8,223 nucleotides of DNA from Mediterranea massiliensis (GTDB lineage: Bacteria; Bacteroidota; Bacteroidia; Bacteroidales; Bacteroidaceae): the NCBI GenBank assembly GCA_958402075.1, contig CATXSD010000111.1:1-8223 (forward strand), in the 5' to 3' direction. The position numbers were made by a program, and so were the translations under genes. This document shows positions 1-3,946 of this stretch, in pieces. Within the stretch, counting starts at the first letter, position 1, and every line of letters begins with the position of its first letter. The notes beneath the pieces were generated by a model, which saw nothing but the letters and a program-made list of their open reading frames with translations, made no database searches and was not told the DNA's origin.

Positions 1-1
1 A

Positions 2-85
2 TTTTTATGCTTTATAGGCTGCCGGAAAGTGAACGGGTATGCTCCGGAATATGTAGGTTACGAGGATGCGTGGCGCAATGCCTAA
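2..85 (+). CDS. possible 3' end of a plus-strand gene (partial, unknown function)
   Basis: An open frame enters from the left edge and ends at TAA (83-85). The last ~20 codons read RKVNGYAPEYVGYEDAWRNA, a composition (G, Y, E, D, W) that looks like real protein and not random translation. It points the opposite way to the rest of the window. Its stop overlaps a possible ATG at 78 of the next plus-strand frame, as in coupled phage genes. The upstream part is outside the window and I do not recognise the family. It could be chance, since only 28 codons are visible. Confidence 0.3.
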   Translation, partial: FLCFIGCRKVNGYAPEYVGYEDAWRNA

Positions 86-242
86 CGAGGAGTCTGCCAT
101 CCAGCTTATGGGAAAGACTGCCATGAACAAGAAATCTTACTTGAGACAGGTTCCAAGAATTGATCTTGACAAGAATCTATTTCCGAACGATAAAAATCAT
201 CATCGGCAGGCATGCCTGCCGATGATGTATCAAATAAAGTGA
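78..242 (+). CDS. possible small plus-strand ORF (54 aa), unknown function
   Basis: An ATG at 78 opens a 54-codon frame ending at TGA (240-242). A purine-rich ACGAGGA lies about 11 nt upstream. In-frame ATGs at 108 and 123 are alternative starts, and the one at 123 has GGGAAAG 6 nt upstream. The middle reads NKKSYLRQVPRIDLDKNLF, which is protein-like. The last third is encoded by the 30-bp palindrome at 198-227, so those residues (HHRQACLPMM) are dictated by the inverted repeat. That suggests either a gene end overwritten by the palindrome or a chance ORF. I do not recognise the family and would not assign a function. Confidence 0.3.
   Translation: MPNEESAIQLMGKTAMNKKSYLRQVPRIDLDKNLFPNDKNHHRQACLPMMYQIK
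198..227 (-). terminator. 30-bp perfect palindrome with minus-strand T run, probable terminator of the operon
   Basis: CATCATCGGCAGG and CCTGCCGATGATG are exact reverse complements around a CATG centre, giving a 13-bp GC-rich stem with a 4-nt loop. Read on the minus strand, the stem is followed at once by ATTTTTA, a short U tract. This is the layout of an intrinsic terminator for the leftward operon whose last frame ends at 265. The plus-strand side has no U tract. A fully self-complementary site could also bind a dimeric protein, so an operator role is not excluded. Confidence 0.55.
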
Positions 243-264
243 TATATTTGCAAAACTAAAAAAT

Positions 265-354
265 CTAAAGACTCATTTCAGACACACTGAATGAAACACT
301 ACCGGCTACTGCGCACTGGTAGGCTTTATCTCTTAGGCTGTTCAGGTTCTTCAT
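265..354 (-). pseudogene. 5' fragment of a MazG-like (nucleotide pyrophosphohydrolase family) phage gene
   Basis: An ATG at 354 overlaps the TGA of the upstream gene (ATGA at 354-351), the coupling used repeatedly in this operon. The 29-aa product starts MKNLNSLRDKAYQCAVA. This closely resembles the N-terminus of MazG-like proteins common in Bacteroides phages and mobile elements, which as I recall them continue with a GFHD-type segment and an acidic E..E..EA helix over roughly 100 or more residues. Here the sequence changes after AVA to GSVSFSVSEMSL and stops at TAG (267-265). None of the metal-binding acidic residues is present, so the product cannot be an active pyrophosphohydrolase. The likely explanation is a deletion or recombination joint near position 300. 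The family call rests on only 17 residues and on memory. Confidence 0.55.
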
Positions 355-749
355 TTCAGGTATTCAGTGTTAAAGTGGTTATTCTTTATTAGCCAAGCGA
401 ACATTCTCACGATTGCGTCAAATACGTTTTCTTCAGACTCCACATGTAACGTCCCTGCGCCGTCTGAATAATCAATGATCCAAGAGTTCTCGTCGGAAAA
501 TAAACCAAAGCAGTATGGTCTTTGGGGATATTCGGATATGAACTTTGGTGTCATCTCCAGCAGTCGGATAAGGCTCCATGAAGGTATGGTATTACTCGCA
601 GGGCAATGATAGTTTTGAGTAATATACGTATAGTCCATTCCGCTTGGGGACATTTCGATATGGCAATCTGCCGTTTCCGGCTTTATACCCATCGCAAGCA
701 ATTTTTCCGACTGCTCTCTGGTTGTGGCGATTTGTGATTTGAATTCCAT
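351..749 (-). CDS. conserved phage hypothetical protein, 132 aa
   Basis: I chose the ATG at 749 because it sits one base after the TAG of the ASCH gene (753-751) and is preceded by a GGAAGAA ribosome-binding-like run. An ATG at 782 would add 11 residues inside the upstream gene. The N-terminus MEFKSQIATTREQSEKLLAMG, the PSWSLIRLLEM segment and the C-terminal WLIKNNHFNTEYL match a layout I associate with a hypothetical protein widespread in Bacteroides phages and conjugative elements. The protein appears soluble, with no signal peptide or membrane segment. The TGA stop overlaps the start of the MazG-like fragment by ATGA. No biochemical role is known to me. Its constant company with ASCH-like and MazG-like genes suggests a phage early accessory function, which is inference only. 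Confidence 0.75.
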   Translation of the reverse strand: MEFKSQIATTREQSEKLLAMGIKPETADCHIEMSPSGMDYTYITQNYHCPASNTIPSWSLIRLLEMTPKFISEYPQRPYCFGLFSDENSWIIDYSDGAGTLHVESEENVFDAIVRMFAWLIKNNHFNTEYLK

Positions 750-750
750 G

Positions 751-1140
751 CTATTCTTCCATATTATAATTCCAAAGTCCAAGTTTACCTTTCACATTCT
801 CAATGGGTTCATCGAACAACACCGCATCCTTCAGTACCCAGTTCCAGCAATCTTTCTCAGCCCAGACTGAGGGATGATTCTGTACGCAGTCGGCTATGAT
901 AACGCTTCCGATAATAGCTCCATGTGGTAACTTTTTGCATTCTATTCCAAGCTTTTGAATATAAAGCTTAAATATTGCCTCTTCATTTACGATGCGCCCA
1001 AAGCCATCGTTTGCACTCGCATGTATCAGAACCCTTTGTCCGATGTACTTCTTAGGGCACTTCCATGTCCGGTTCTCAATGTCTTTGATACCGTGAGCGA
1101 TTAGGCTCGCCCACGGCTGTTTGATAGATATTGCTTTCAT
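751..1140 (-). CDS. ASCH-domain protein, 129 aa
   Basis: The N-terminus MKAISIKQPWASLIAHGIKD followed by IENRTW is the signature of the ASCH fold, a small beta-barrel related to PUA that binds RNA or modified nucleosides. Later blocks also fit: IGQRVLIHAS, the IIGSVIIADCV strand and the closing GKLGLWNY. Known members include bacterial YqfB, an N4-acetylcytidine amidohydrolase, and ASCH proteins with nuclease activity; which applies here cannot be read from sequence. The ATG at 1140 overlaps the previous stop as ATGA, with GGGAGA just upstream, and gives the usual MKAISI start. An ATG at 1149 in frame would add MGE. The length is normal for a stand-alone ASCH protein. The neighbours are small unknown phage genes, so a role in nucleotide or RNA metabolism during infection is plausible. 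Confidence 0.85.
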   Translation of the reverse strand: MKAISIKQPWASLIAHGIKDIENRTWKCPKKYIGQRVLIHASANDGFGRIVNEEAIFKLYIQKLGIECKKLPHGAIIGSVIIADCVQNHPSVWAEKDCWNWVLKDAVLFDEPIENVKGKLGLWNYNMEE

Positions 1141-1346
1141 TTCTCCCATCCTAATAATTTAATCACTTTCTCTGTAGGTATATCTTCGTTTGTTTCATAG
1201 CCTCTCGCTATTCCGTAATCGACTACCATTCTTACTTCTGCATTGGTCAAACTCCGGCCATTGACGCTGAAGAATCCACTAAGATTTTTCCGCCAGGCAT
1301 ACTTCCTGATGCCATGCAGACTAACTGAAACTTTATGTATTGTCAT
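1137..1346 (-). CDS. small basic hypothetical protein, 69 aa
   Basis: The ORF starts at an ATG with a strong Shine-Dalgarno (AAAGGAG) about 7 nt upstream and ends in TGA overlapping the ASCH start. It is the first gene after the 89-bp gap that holds a hairpin and an 11-bp tandem repeat, so it may head a sub-operon with the ASCH, 132-aa and MazG-like genes. The N-terminal half (HKVSVSLHGIRKYAWRKN) is rich in K, R and aromatics. The C-terminal half (TNAEVRMVVDYGIARGYET, then EDIPTEKVIKLLGW) reads as helices. There is no membrane segment. I do not recognise a named domain; a small nucleic-acid-binding or regulatory protein is possible but unproven. Confidence 0.75.
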   Translation of the reverse strand: MTIHKVSVSLHGIRKYAWRKNLSGFFSVNGRSLTNAEVRMVVDYGIARGYETNEDIPTEKVIKLLGWEK

Positions 1347-1369
1347 TGTTCGTTCTCCTTTATTTTGAG

Positions 1370-1390
1370 CCGTTCGACTTTCCCGAACGG
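1370..1390. promoter_or_regulatory. inverted repeat in the largest intergenic gap
   Basis: CCGTTCG and CGAACGG form a 7-bp stem around a 7-nt loop, ending 23 nt before the ATG of the 69-aa gene and just upstream of its AAAGGAG ribosome-binding site. No T run follows on the minus strand, so it is not an ordinary terminator for the membrane-protein gene. Its position fits an operator or a 5'-UTR hairpin. It sits at the same distance from its start codon as the two palindromes at 3465 and 3919 but has a different sequence. I see no clear Bacteroides promoter (TTTG / TAnnTTTG) beside it. Confidence 0.4.
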
Positions 1391-1399
1391 TTGGCTTTG

Positions 1400-1443
1400 T
1401 TCTTAAATTGCTCTTAATTTGCTCTTAAATTGCTCTTAATTTC
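1400..1443. repeat. four 11-bp tandem direct repeats
   Basis: Four contiguous copies alternate between CTCTTAAATTG and CTCTTAATTTG (the first begins TT, the last ends C), so it can also be seen as two 22-bp units. The array starts within the last codons of the membrane-protein gene, and its TAA stop (1438-1436) lies inside the last copy. The array is AT-rich and lies immediately upstream, in transcription order, of the hairpin at 1370-1390. It may be a protein-binding array, an AT-rich spacer, or slipped-strand expansion. Confidence 0.7.
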
Positions 1444-1621
1444 CTTCAAGGTTTTTCAATGTCTTGGACAAACCGATGTCCAAAATAGCCGCGCATGTTG
1501 CTATCAATACCAGTTCAAGCACGCTAAACCCAGAAGACAGCCCTATCGCAACCAAGGTCATTCCTGTACCGTAGGCTATCACACCAAGTATTTGGTTGAT
1601 GATGTTCAGTATCTTTTTCAT
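1436..1621 (-). CDS. small membrane protein with two transmembrane helices, 61 aa
   Basis: After a short basic head (MKKILNIINQ) come two hydrophobic segments, residues ~11-32 (ILGVIAYGTGMTLVAIGLSS) and ~34-51 (VLELVLIATCAAILDIGL). A short glycine/serine turn separates them and a polar tail, SKTLKNLEGN, follows. This is a helical hairpin in the inner membrane. AAGGGGG lies 8-14 nt before the ATG, overlapping the end of the upstream gene. The size and two-helix form resemble small holins or superinfection-exclusion proteins, but the early-gene setting does not favour a lysis role and I see no adjacent endolysin. The stop codon falls inside the 11-bp repeat array. Function unknown. Confidence 0.7.
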   Translation of the reverse strand: MKKILNIINQILGVIAYGTGMTLVAIGLSSGFSVLELVLIATCAAILDIGLSKTLKNLEGN

Positions 1622-1624
1622 GCG

Positions 1625-1879
1625 TTAATCCCCCTTGGTCTTTTCCAAATACGTGATAAAATCGTCGATGCTATCTCTCAGTAACCGCATCTTGTCAATG
1701 AAGTCATCTATTGAATCATCGTCTGTCTTATGCAGCCGCGCAGAAGTATAACAATCACTTACAGACAGGAAAGTGTTACGGTATATCTCACCTTTATAGG
1801 TGGAAACTCCGTCGTATGCCACCACATTTCCGGTGGACGGACTGCTTTCTTTGTTCAGCCAAACTTGTTTCTTGTACAT
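1625..1879 (-). CDS. hypothetical protein with a duplicated 14-residue helix motif, 84 aa
   Basis: The ATG at 1879 has GAGGA 8 nt upstream and lies 2 nt after the TGA of the previous gene; an in-frame TTG at 1885 is less likely. The first half (KKQVWLNKESSPSTGNVVAY ending around ARLH) looks like a small beta-rich domain. The second half is acidic and helical and repeats DSIDDFI exactly 14 residues apart, inside a DSIDDFIDKMRLLR unit. The two copies use different codons at several positions, so they are either an old duplication or convergent heptad packing. This suggests a coiled coil or oligomerisation helix. The protein lacks membrane segments. I do not recognise the family. Confidence 0.7.
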   Translation of the reverse strand: MYKKQVWLNKESSPSTGNVVAYDGVSTYKGEIYRNTFLSVSDCYTSARLHKTDDDSIDDFIDKMRLLRDSIDDFITYLEKTKGD

Positions 1880-1881
1880 AT

Positions 1882-2169
1882 TCAATCCTCCATAGGTATT
1901 AAGTCCTCTATATAAGACCAGCGTGTGATGCTACCAATAACTTCCCGTGCGTCAGGGACAACCAAGTATCCATGACCTTTTGGAAAACAATCATATTCAA
2001 CCAGCGCTAATTTCTTTTCAGGAATTTCGCTCACGTCATGCCAGGCGCTATTGATGCGCCATTCTGTAGCTCTTACAAATATGTCAATGAAAGGCTCTTG
2101 ATTCCACTCGCAAGGAACTATACCTTTTAATTGTTTTTTTGCGGCTTTCTCCATATCTTTTCGTTTCAT
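1882..2169 (-). CDS. hypothetical protein, 95 aa, tandem paralog of the next upstream gene
   Basis: The ATG at 2169 follows the upstream TAA by 2 nt and has GGAGG about 8 nt upstream. An ATG at 2214 would put 15 extra residues inside the neighbour and read its 3' end in another frame. The protein shares with its neighbour a block of the form A..WRINS.WH...E followed, 40-odd residues later, by RW.YIEDLIP..ED at the C-terminus. This WRINS-W...YIEDLIP layout is one I associate with a recurring family in Bacteroides phages and is loosely reminiscent of DUF551, where short W-rich proteins end in a WxxLPxxP element. It appears soluble with no catalytic motif. The pair probably arose by duplication; function unknown. 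Confidence 0.7.
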   Translation of the reverse strand: MKRKDMEKAAKKQLKGIVPCEWNQEPFIDIFVRATEWRINSAWHDVSEIPEKKLALVEYDCFPKGHGYLVVPDAREVIGSITRWSYIEDLIPMED

Positions 2170-2171
2170 AA

Positions 2172-2477
2172 TTAGTCCTCCGTAACAGGTATTAAGTCCT
2201 CTATATAAGCCCATCTTTTAAACACCGATTTCGCTTGCTCCAGTGGGACAGGTATAGGTTTGGTGAACATTGCGAATTTACACTCTTCGTTGTATTGCAC
2301 TATGTATGGCCGCTTGCCGTCTTGGACTTCCTCCATTGCATGCCATACGCTGTTGATACGCCAATCAGCCGCCGTCCTAAAGCCTCTGGAAAACCCGCTA
2401 TTAAAAATGCCATCCCATTCGTTATCTGGCTCATCTAACCTTGAGCATATCTCTTTTTCAATATCTTCTTTCTTCAT
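2172..2477 (-). CDS. hypothetical protein, 101 aa, tandem paralog (WRINS/YIEDLIP family)
   Basis: The start ATG at 2477 overlaps the TGA of the 162-aa gene (ATGA). An acidic helical head (KKEDIEKEICSRLDE) leads to AADWRINSVWHAMEEVQDGK, then a beta-rich middle and the C-terminal KRWAYIEDLIPVTED. It aligns with the 95-aa gene just downstream in the WRINS and YIEDLIP blocks, while the middles differ strongly. The DNA for the shared tail contains a 23-bp identical run (2187-2209 versus 1894-1916), surprisingly exact given the divergence elsewhere. It has no membrane segment or recognisable active site. Function unknown. Confidence 0.72.
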   Translation of the reverse strand: MKKEDIEKEICSRLDEPDNEWDGIFNSGFSRGFRTAADWRINSVWHAMEEVQDGKRPYIVQYNEECKFAMFTKPIPVPLEQAKSVFKRWAYIEDLIPVTED

Positions 2478-2962
2478 ACCTCAATCTCATATTGTTTGTT
2501 ATCAACTTCCGGCATCCAGTCCAGTATCAGGGAAGGAACTAAGATACCATATCTCCCATCCTTGGAAAAAGGCTGCCAACGAACATATTGACTATTACAG
2601 TTAAAAATGATAGGAATACCGTACTCGCACAATACTTTCCCGTAAATACCCTTAAACAGAGAGTTCCACTTTTGTATAAAATCCTTGGACGCTTTCAACC
2701 GCCTGTTTGGCCTATAAAAATTAATCCCGTTAATGTTATTAGGCTTCATTTGTTTAGGATTGCTTCCTTCAGGAAAAGACACCATATTATAAGACCATTG
2801 GCATGTAAACCCAAACGCCCAGTAATACCCAATTCCTTTCGGCTCAACTCCCGAAAACTCTTTTATCATTTCAAACGCTTTCTCCCTCTCGCTCATCATC
2901 TGGTCGTAAAGCTTCTTCATTATCTGTTCAAGCTCTGTTCCTTGTTTAGCATATATTTTCAT
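2474..2962 (-). CDS. conserved phage hypothetical protein, 162 aa
   Basis: The gene is coupled on both sides by 4-bp ATGA overlaps (start 2962 with the 120-aa gene, stop 2474 with the 101-aa gene), so the start is secure. The protein begins MKIYAKQGTELEQIMKKLYD, followed by a charged helix to about residue 35. It continues with an aromatic-rich segment (GIGYYWAFGFTCQWSYNMVSF, residues ~43-63) that is probably beta strands and not membrane, because charges and turns follow. The C-terminal half has W/Y-rich strands (VRWQPF, YGILVPSLILDWMPE). The MKIYAK-GTELE start is one I recall from hypothetical proteins of Bacteroides phages. There is no identifiable catalytic motif and I assign no function. 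Confidence 0.75.
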   Translation of the reverse strand: MKIYAKQGTELEQIMKKLYDQMMSEREKAFEMIKEFSGVEPKGIGYYWAFGFTCQWSYNMVSFPEGSNPKQMKPNNINGINFYRPNRRLKASKDFIQKWNSLFKGIYGKVLCEYGIPIIFNCNSQYVRWQPFSKDGRYGILVPSLILDWMPEVDNKQYEIEV

Positions 2963-3321
2963 ACCCCTTCCTCCTTCAATGCTTCTACATATTTTTCAAG
3001 CAGATCCTTCAACTTGCGGATGGTATTGGTCGGTATATGTATAATAGGATATCCTTTTGTTACCTCATCTTTGTTGCTTGTATAGAAAACCATCAGCATA
3101 TCTTCTTCAAAGTTCAATTCGTAAAGCTCTCCTTTTTCATCACCAAAATCAAATATCAGGTTCACCTTCTCGTTTTCCAACAGTTCTTCAATTTCCCAGC
3201 CCTCCAGTTTGAAGTAGTCCATTGTATAATTGTCCTCTTCAATTTCGGCCAGCATGCAGTAAATTTCACCGTAGAGCTTGAACCGCTCCAGCATGTCTTC
3301 TTTTGTAGTATTCAAATCCAT
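2959..3321 (-). CDS. acidic hypothetical protein, 120 aa
   Basis: The start ATG at 3321 lies 3 nt after the TAA of the 39-aa gene, and the TGA overlaps the next start by 4 bp. The protein is strongly acidic over residues 1-80 (many E and D, for example EIEEDN, EIEELLENEK and FGDEKGELYELNFEED). It ends in a basic/acidic amphipathic helix (TIRKLKDLLEKYVEALKEE). It has no cysteine cluster, signal peptide or membrane segment. High acidity and small size are common in phage proteins that mimic DNA or inhibit host enzymes, but that is only a compositional hint. I do not recognise the family. Confidence 0.7.
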   Translation of the reverse strand: MDLNTTKEDMLERFKLYGEIYCMLAEIEEDNYTMDYFKLEGWEIEELLENEKVNLIFDFGDEKGELYELNFEEDMLMVFYTSNKDEVTKGYPIIHIPTNTIRKLKDLLEKYVEALKEEGV

Positions 3322-3324
3322 AGT

Positions 3325-3444
3325 TTAATTTTTAATGTTATTCTTTCGTTTTACAAGTTCTTCTAAACGTTTCTCACACTCGGCCGCATTGGCATAGTCC
3401 TTGGCCATCTGAAACCAATCGCTAACACTTTCTTGCTTTCCCAT
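3325..3444 (-). CDS. small helical hypothetical protein, 39 aa
   Basis: This short ORF fills the space between the palindrome at 3465-3489 and the 120-aa gene. It runs from ATG 3444 to TAA 3327-3325, 3 nt before the next start. The product begins MGKQESVSDWFQMAKDYANA and continues with AECEKRLEELVKRKN, an amphipathic charged helix. The amino-acid make-up, tight fit and operon spacing all favour a real gene. The ribosome-binding site is weak: GGGG lies 16-19 nt upstream in an A-rich leader, as often seen in Bacteroidota. The palindrome ends 20 nt before the start, so this gene may be the first regulated by it. Function unknown. Confidence 0.6.
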   Translation of the reverse strand: MGKQESVSDWFQMAKDYANAAECEKRLEELVKRKNNIKN

Positions 3445-3464
3445 AATATTTTTGGTTTTTCCCC

Positions 3465-3489
3465 ACTTTACCTAAACTTTAGGTAAAGT
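3465..3489. promoter_or_regulatory. 25-bp near-perfect palindrome, copy 1 (probable operator)
   Basis: Arms ACTTTACCTAAA and TTTAGGTAAAGT are exact reverse complements around a single central C. It ends 20 nt upstream of the 39-aa gene and touches the last base of the preceding stop codon. No T run follows on the minus strand, so a terminator is unlikely. A degenerate version of the same palindrome occurs at 3919-3941 in the same position relative to the next gene upstream, which argues for a shared regulator binding site or a shared mRNA hairpin. I could not place a TTTG / TAnnTTTG promoter around it. Confidence 0.6.
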
Positions 3490-3896
3490 CATTCAAAGTT
3501 TAAGGAGAGTTGCTTAAAAGGTTCTTTATAACCAGGATTGGCTATAATGAAAGCCTTTCGCAAAGCATCGGATATCCTGTCACGAACAGCCTTAGATACA
3601 TGGTTTCTGTCAGCTTCATTGTTAATCAGCAAACATTTCTCAAGGCTTCCATTGATAGGTTTCTCATCGAGAAACAAGCTGTATTCTGTGAAAATCCGGT
3701 TCTGACGTTTACCATCAGTCATTTCTTCATCAGTCTGATACCGCTCGAATACGGTGTCTTGAATTGTTTTCAGGCACCTTTGTCCCCGGTCGCTTCTGCA
3801 TCCCAGTTGTTCGTTCTCGAACATGACAGATAGAGCACGCTTTTTACGAACATTCCCTATTTTTGCCCAGCCGTAATAAACTTTCAGTCTTTCCAT
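3489..3896 (-). CDS. hypothetical protein, 135 aa, flanked by a repeated palindrome
   Basis: The ORF runs from ATG 3896 to TGA 3491-3489 and has non-coding gaps on both sides (50 bp upstream, 44 bp downstream), unlike most genes here. Each gap holds one copy of the palindrome. The start is preceded by GGAAATTATATT, an A/T-rich leader with no strong Shine-Dalgarno. The protein is basic at its N-terminus (ERLKVYYGWAKIGNVRKKRA) and has a likely helix near residues 95-118 (NEADRNHVSKAVRDRISDALRKAF). There is no clear helix-turn-helix or zinc motif. Its gene sits between two matching operators, so it could encode the factor that binds them, but that is inference from layout only. Family not recognised. 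Confidence 0.7.
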   Translation of the reverse strand: MERLKVYYGWAKIGNVRKKRALSVMFENEQLGCRSDRGQRCLKTIQDTVFERYQTDEEMTDGKRQNRIFTEYSLFLDEKPINGSLEKCLLINNEADRNHVSKAVRDRISDALRKAFIIANPGYKEPFKQLSLNFE

Positions 3897-3918
3897 AATA
3901 TAATTTCCGATTTGTCGG

Positions 3919-3941
3919 CTTTACCTATACTTTACGTAAAG
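3919..3941. promoter_or_regulatory. 23-bp imperfect palindrome, copy 2 (probable operator)
   Basis: CTTTACCTATA, central C, then TTTACGTAAAG: nine of eleven positions pair, and the left arm differs from copy 1 at one base. It ends 22 nt before the ATG of the 135-aa gene and lies in the gap after the methyltransferase gene. On its downstream side is a small CCGA-CAAA-TCGG stem (minus strand). The same position relative to the start codon as copy 1 suggests common control of the 135-aa and 39-aa genes. Confidence 0.55.
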
Positions 3942-3946
3942 TCGAA

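Noticed and set aside
243..250. TATATTTG matching the Bacteroides -7 element TAnnTTTG on the plus strand
   Set aside because: There is no TTTG -33 element at the right distance and no plus-strand gene downstream; one 8-bp match in AT-rich DNA is expected by chance.
275..294. Hairpin TTCAG-ACACA-CTGAA as a terminator within the MazG-like fragment
   Set aside because: The stem is only 5 bp and AT-leaning, and the T run on the minus strand starts about 10 nt later. The palindrome at 198-227 is a much better candidate.
1436..1621. Holin assignment for the two-helix membrane protein
   Set aside because: It has the right topology, but no endolysin or spanin is nearby and it lies among early genes, so I kept it as an unknown membrane protein.
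2588..3366. Long plus-strand ORFs (165 and 109 aa) opposite the 162-aa and 120-aa genes
   Set aside because: They are antisense shadows rich in F, L, S and H with no ribosome-binding site or recognisable motif. The minus-strand genes are coupled by ATGA overlaps and have better composition.
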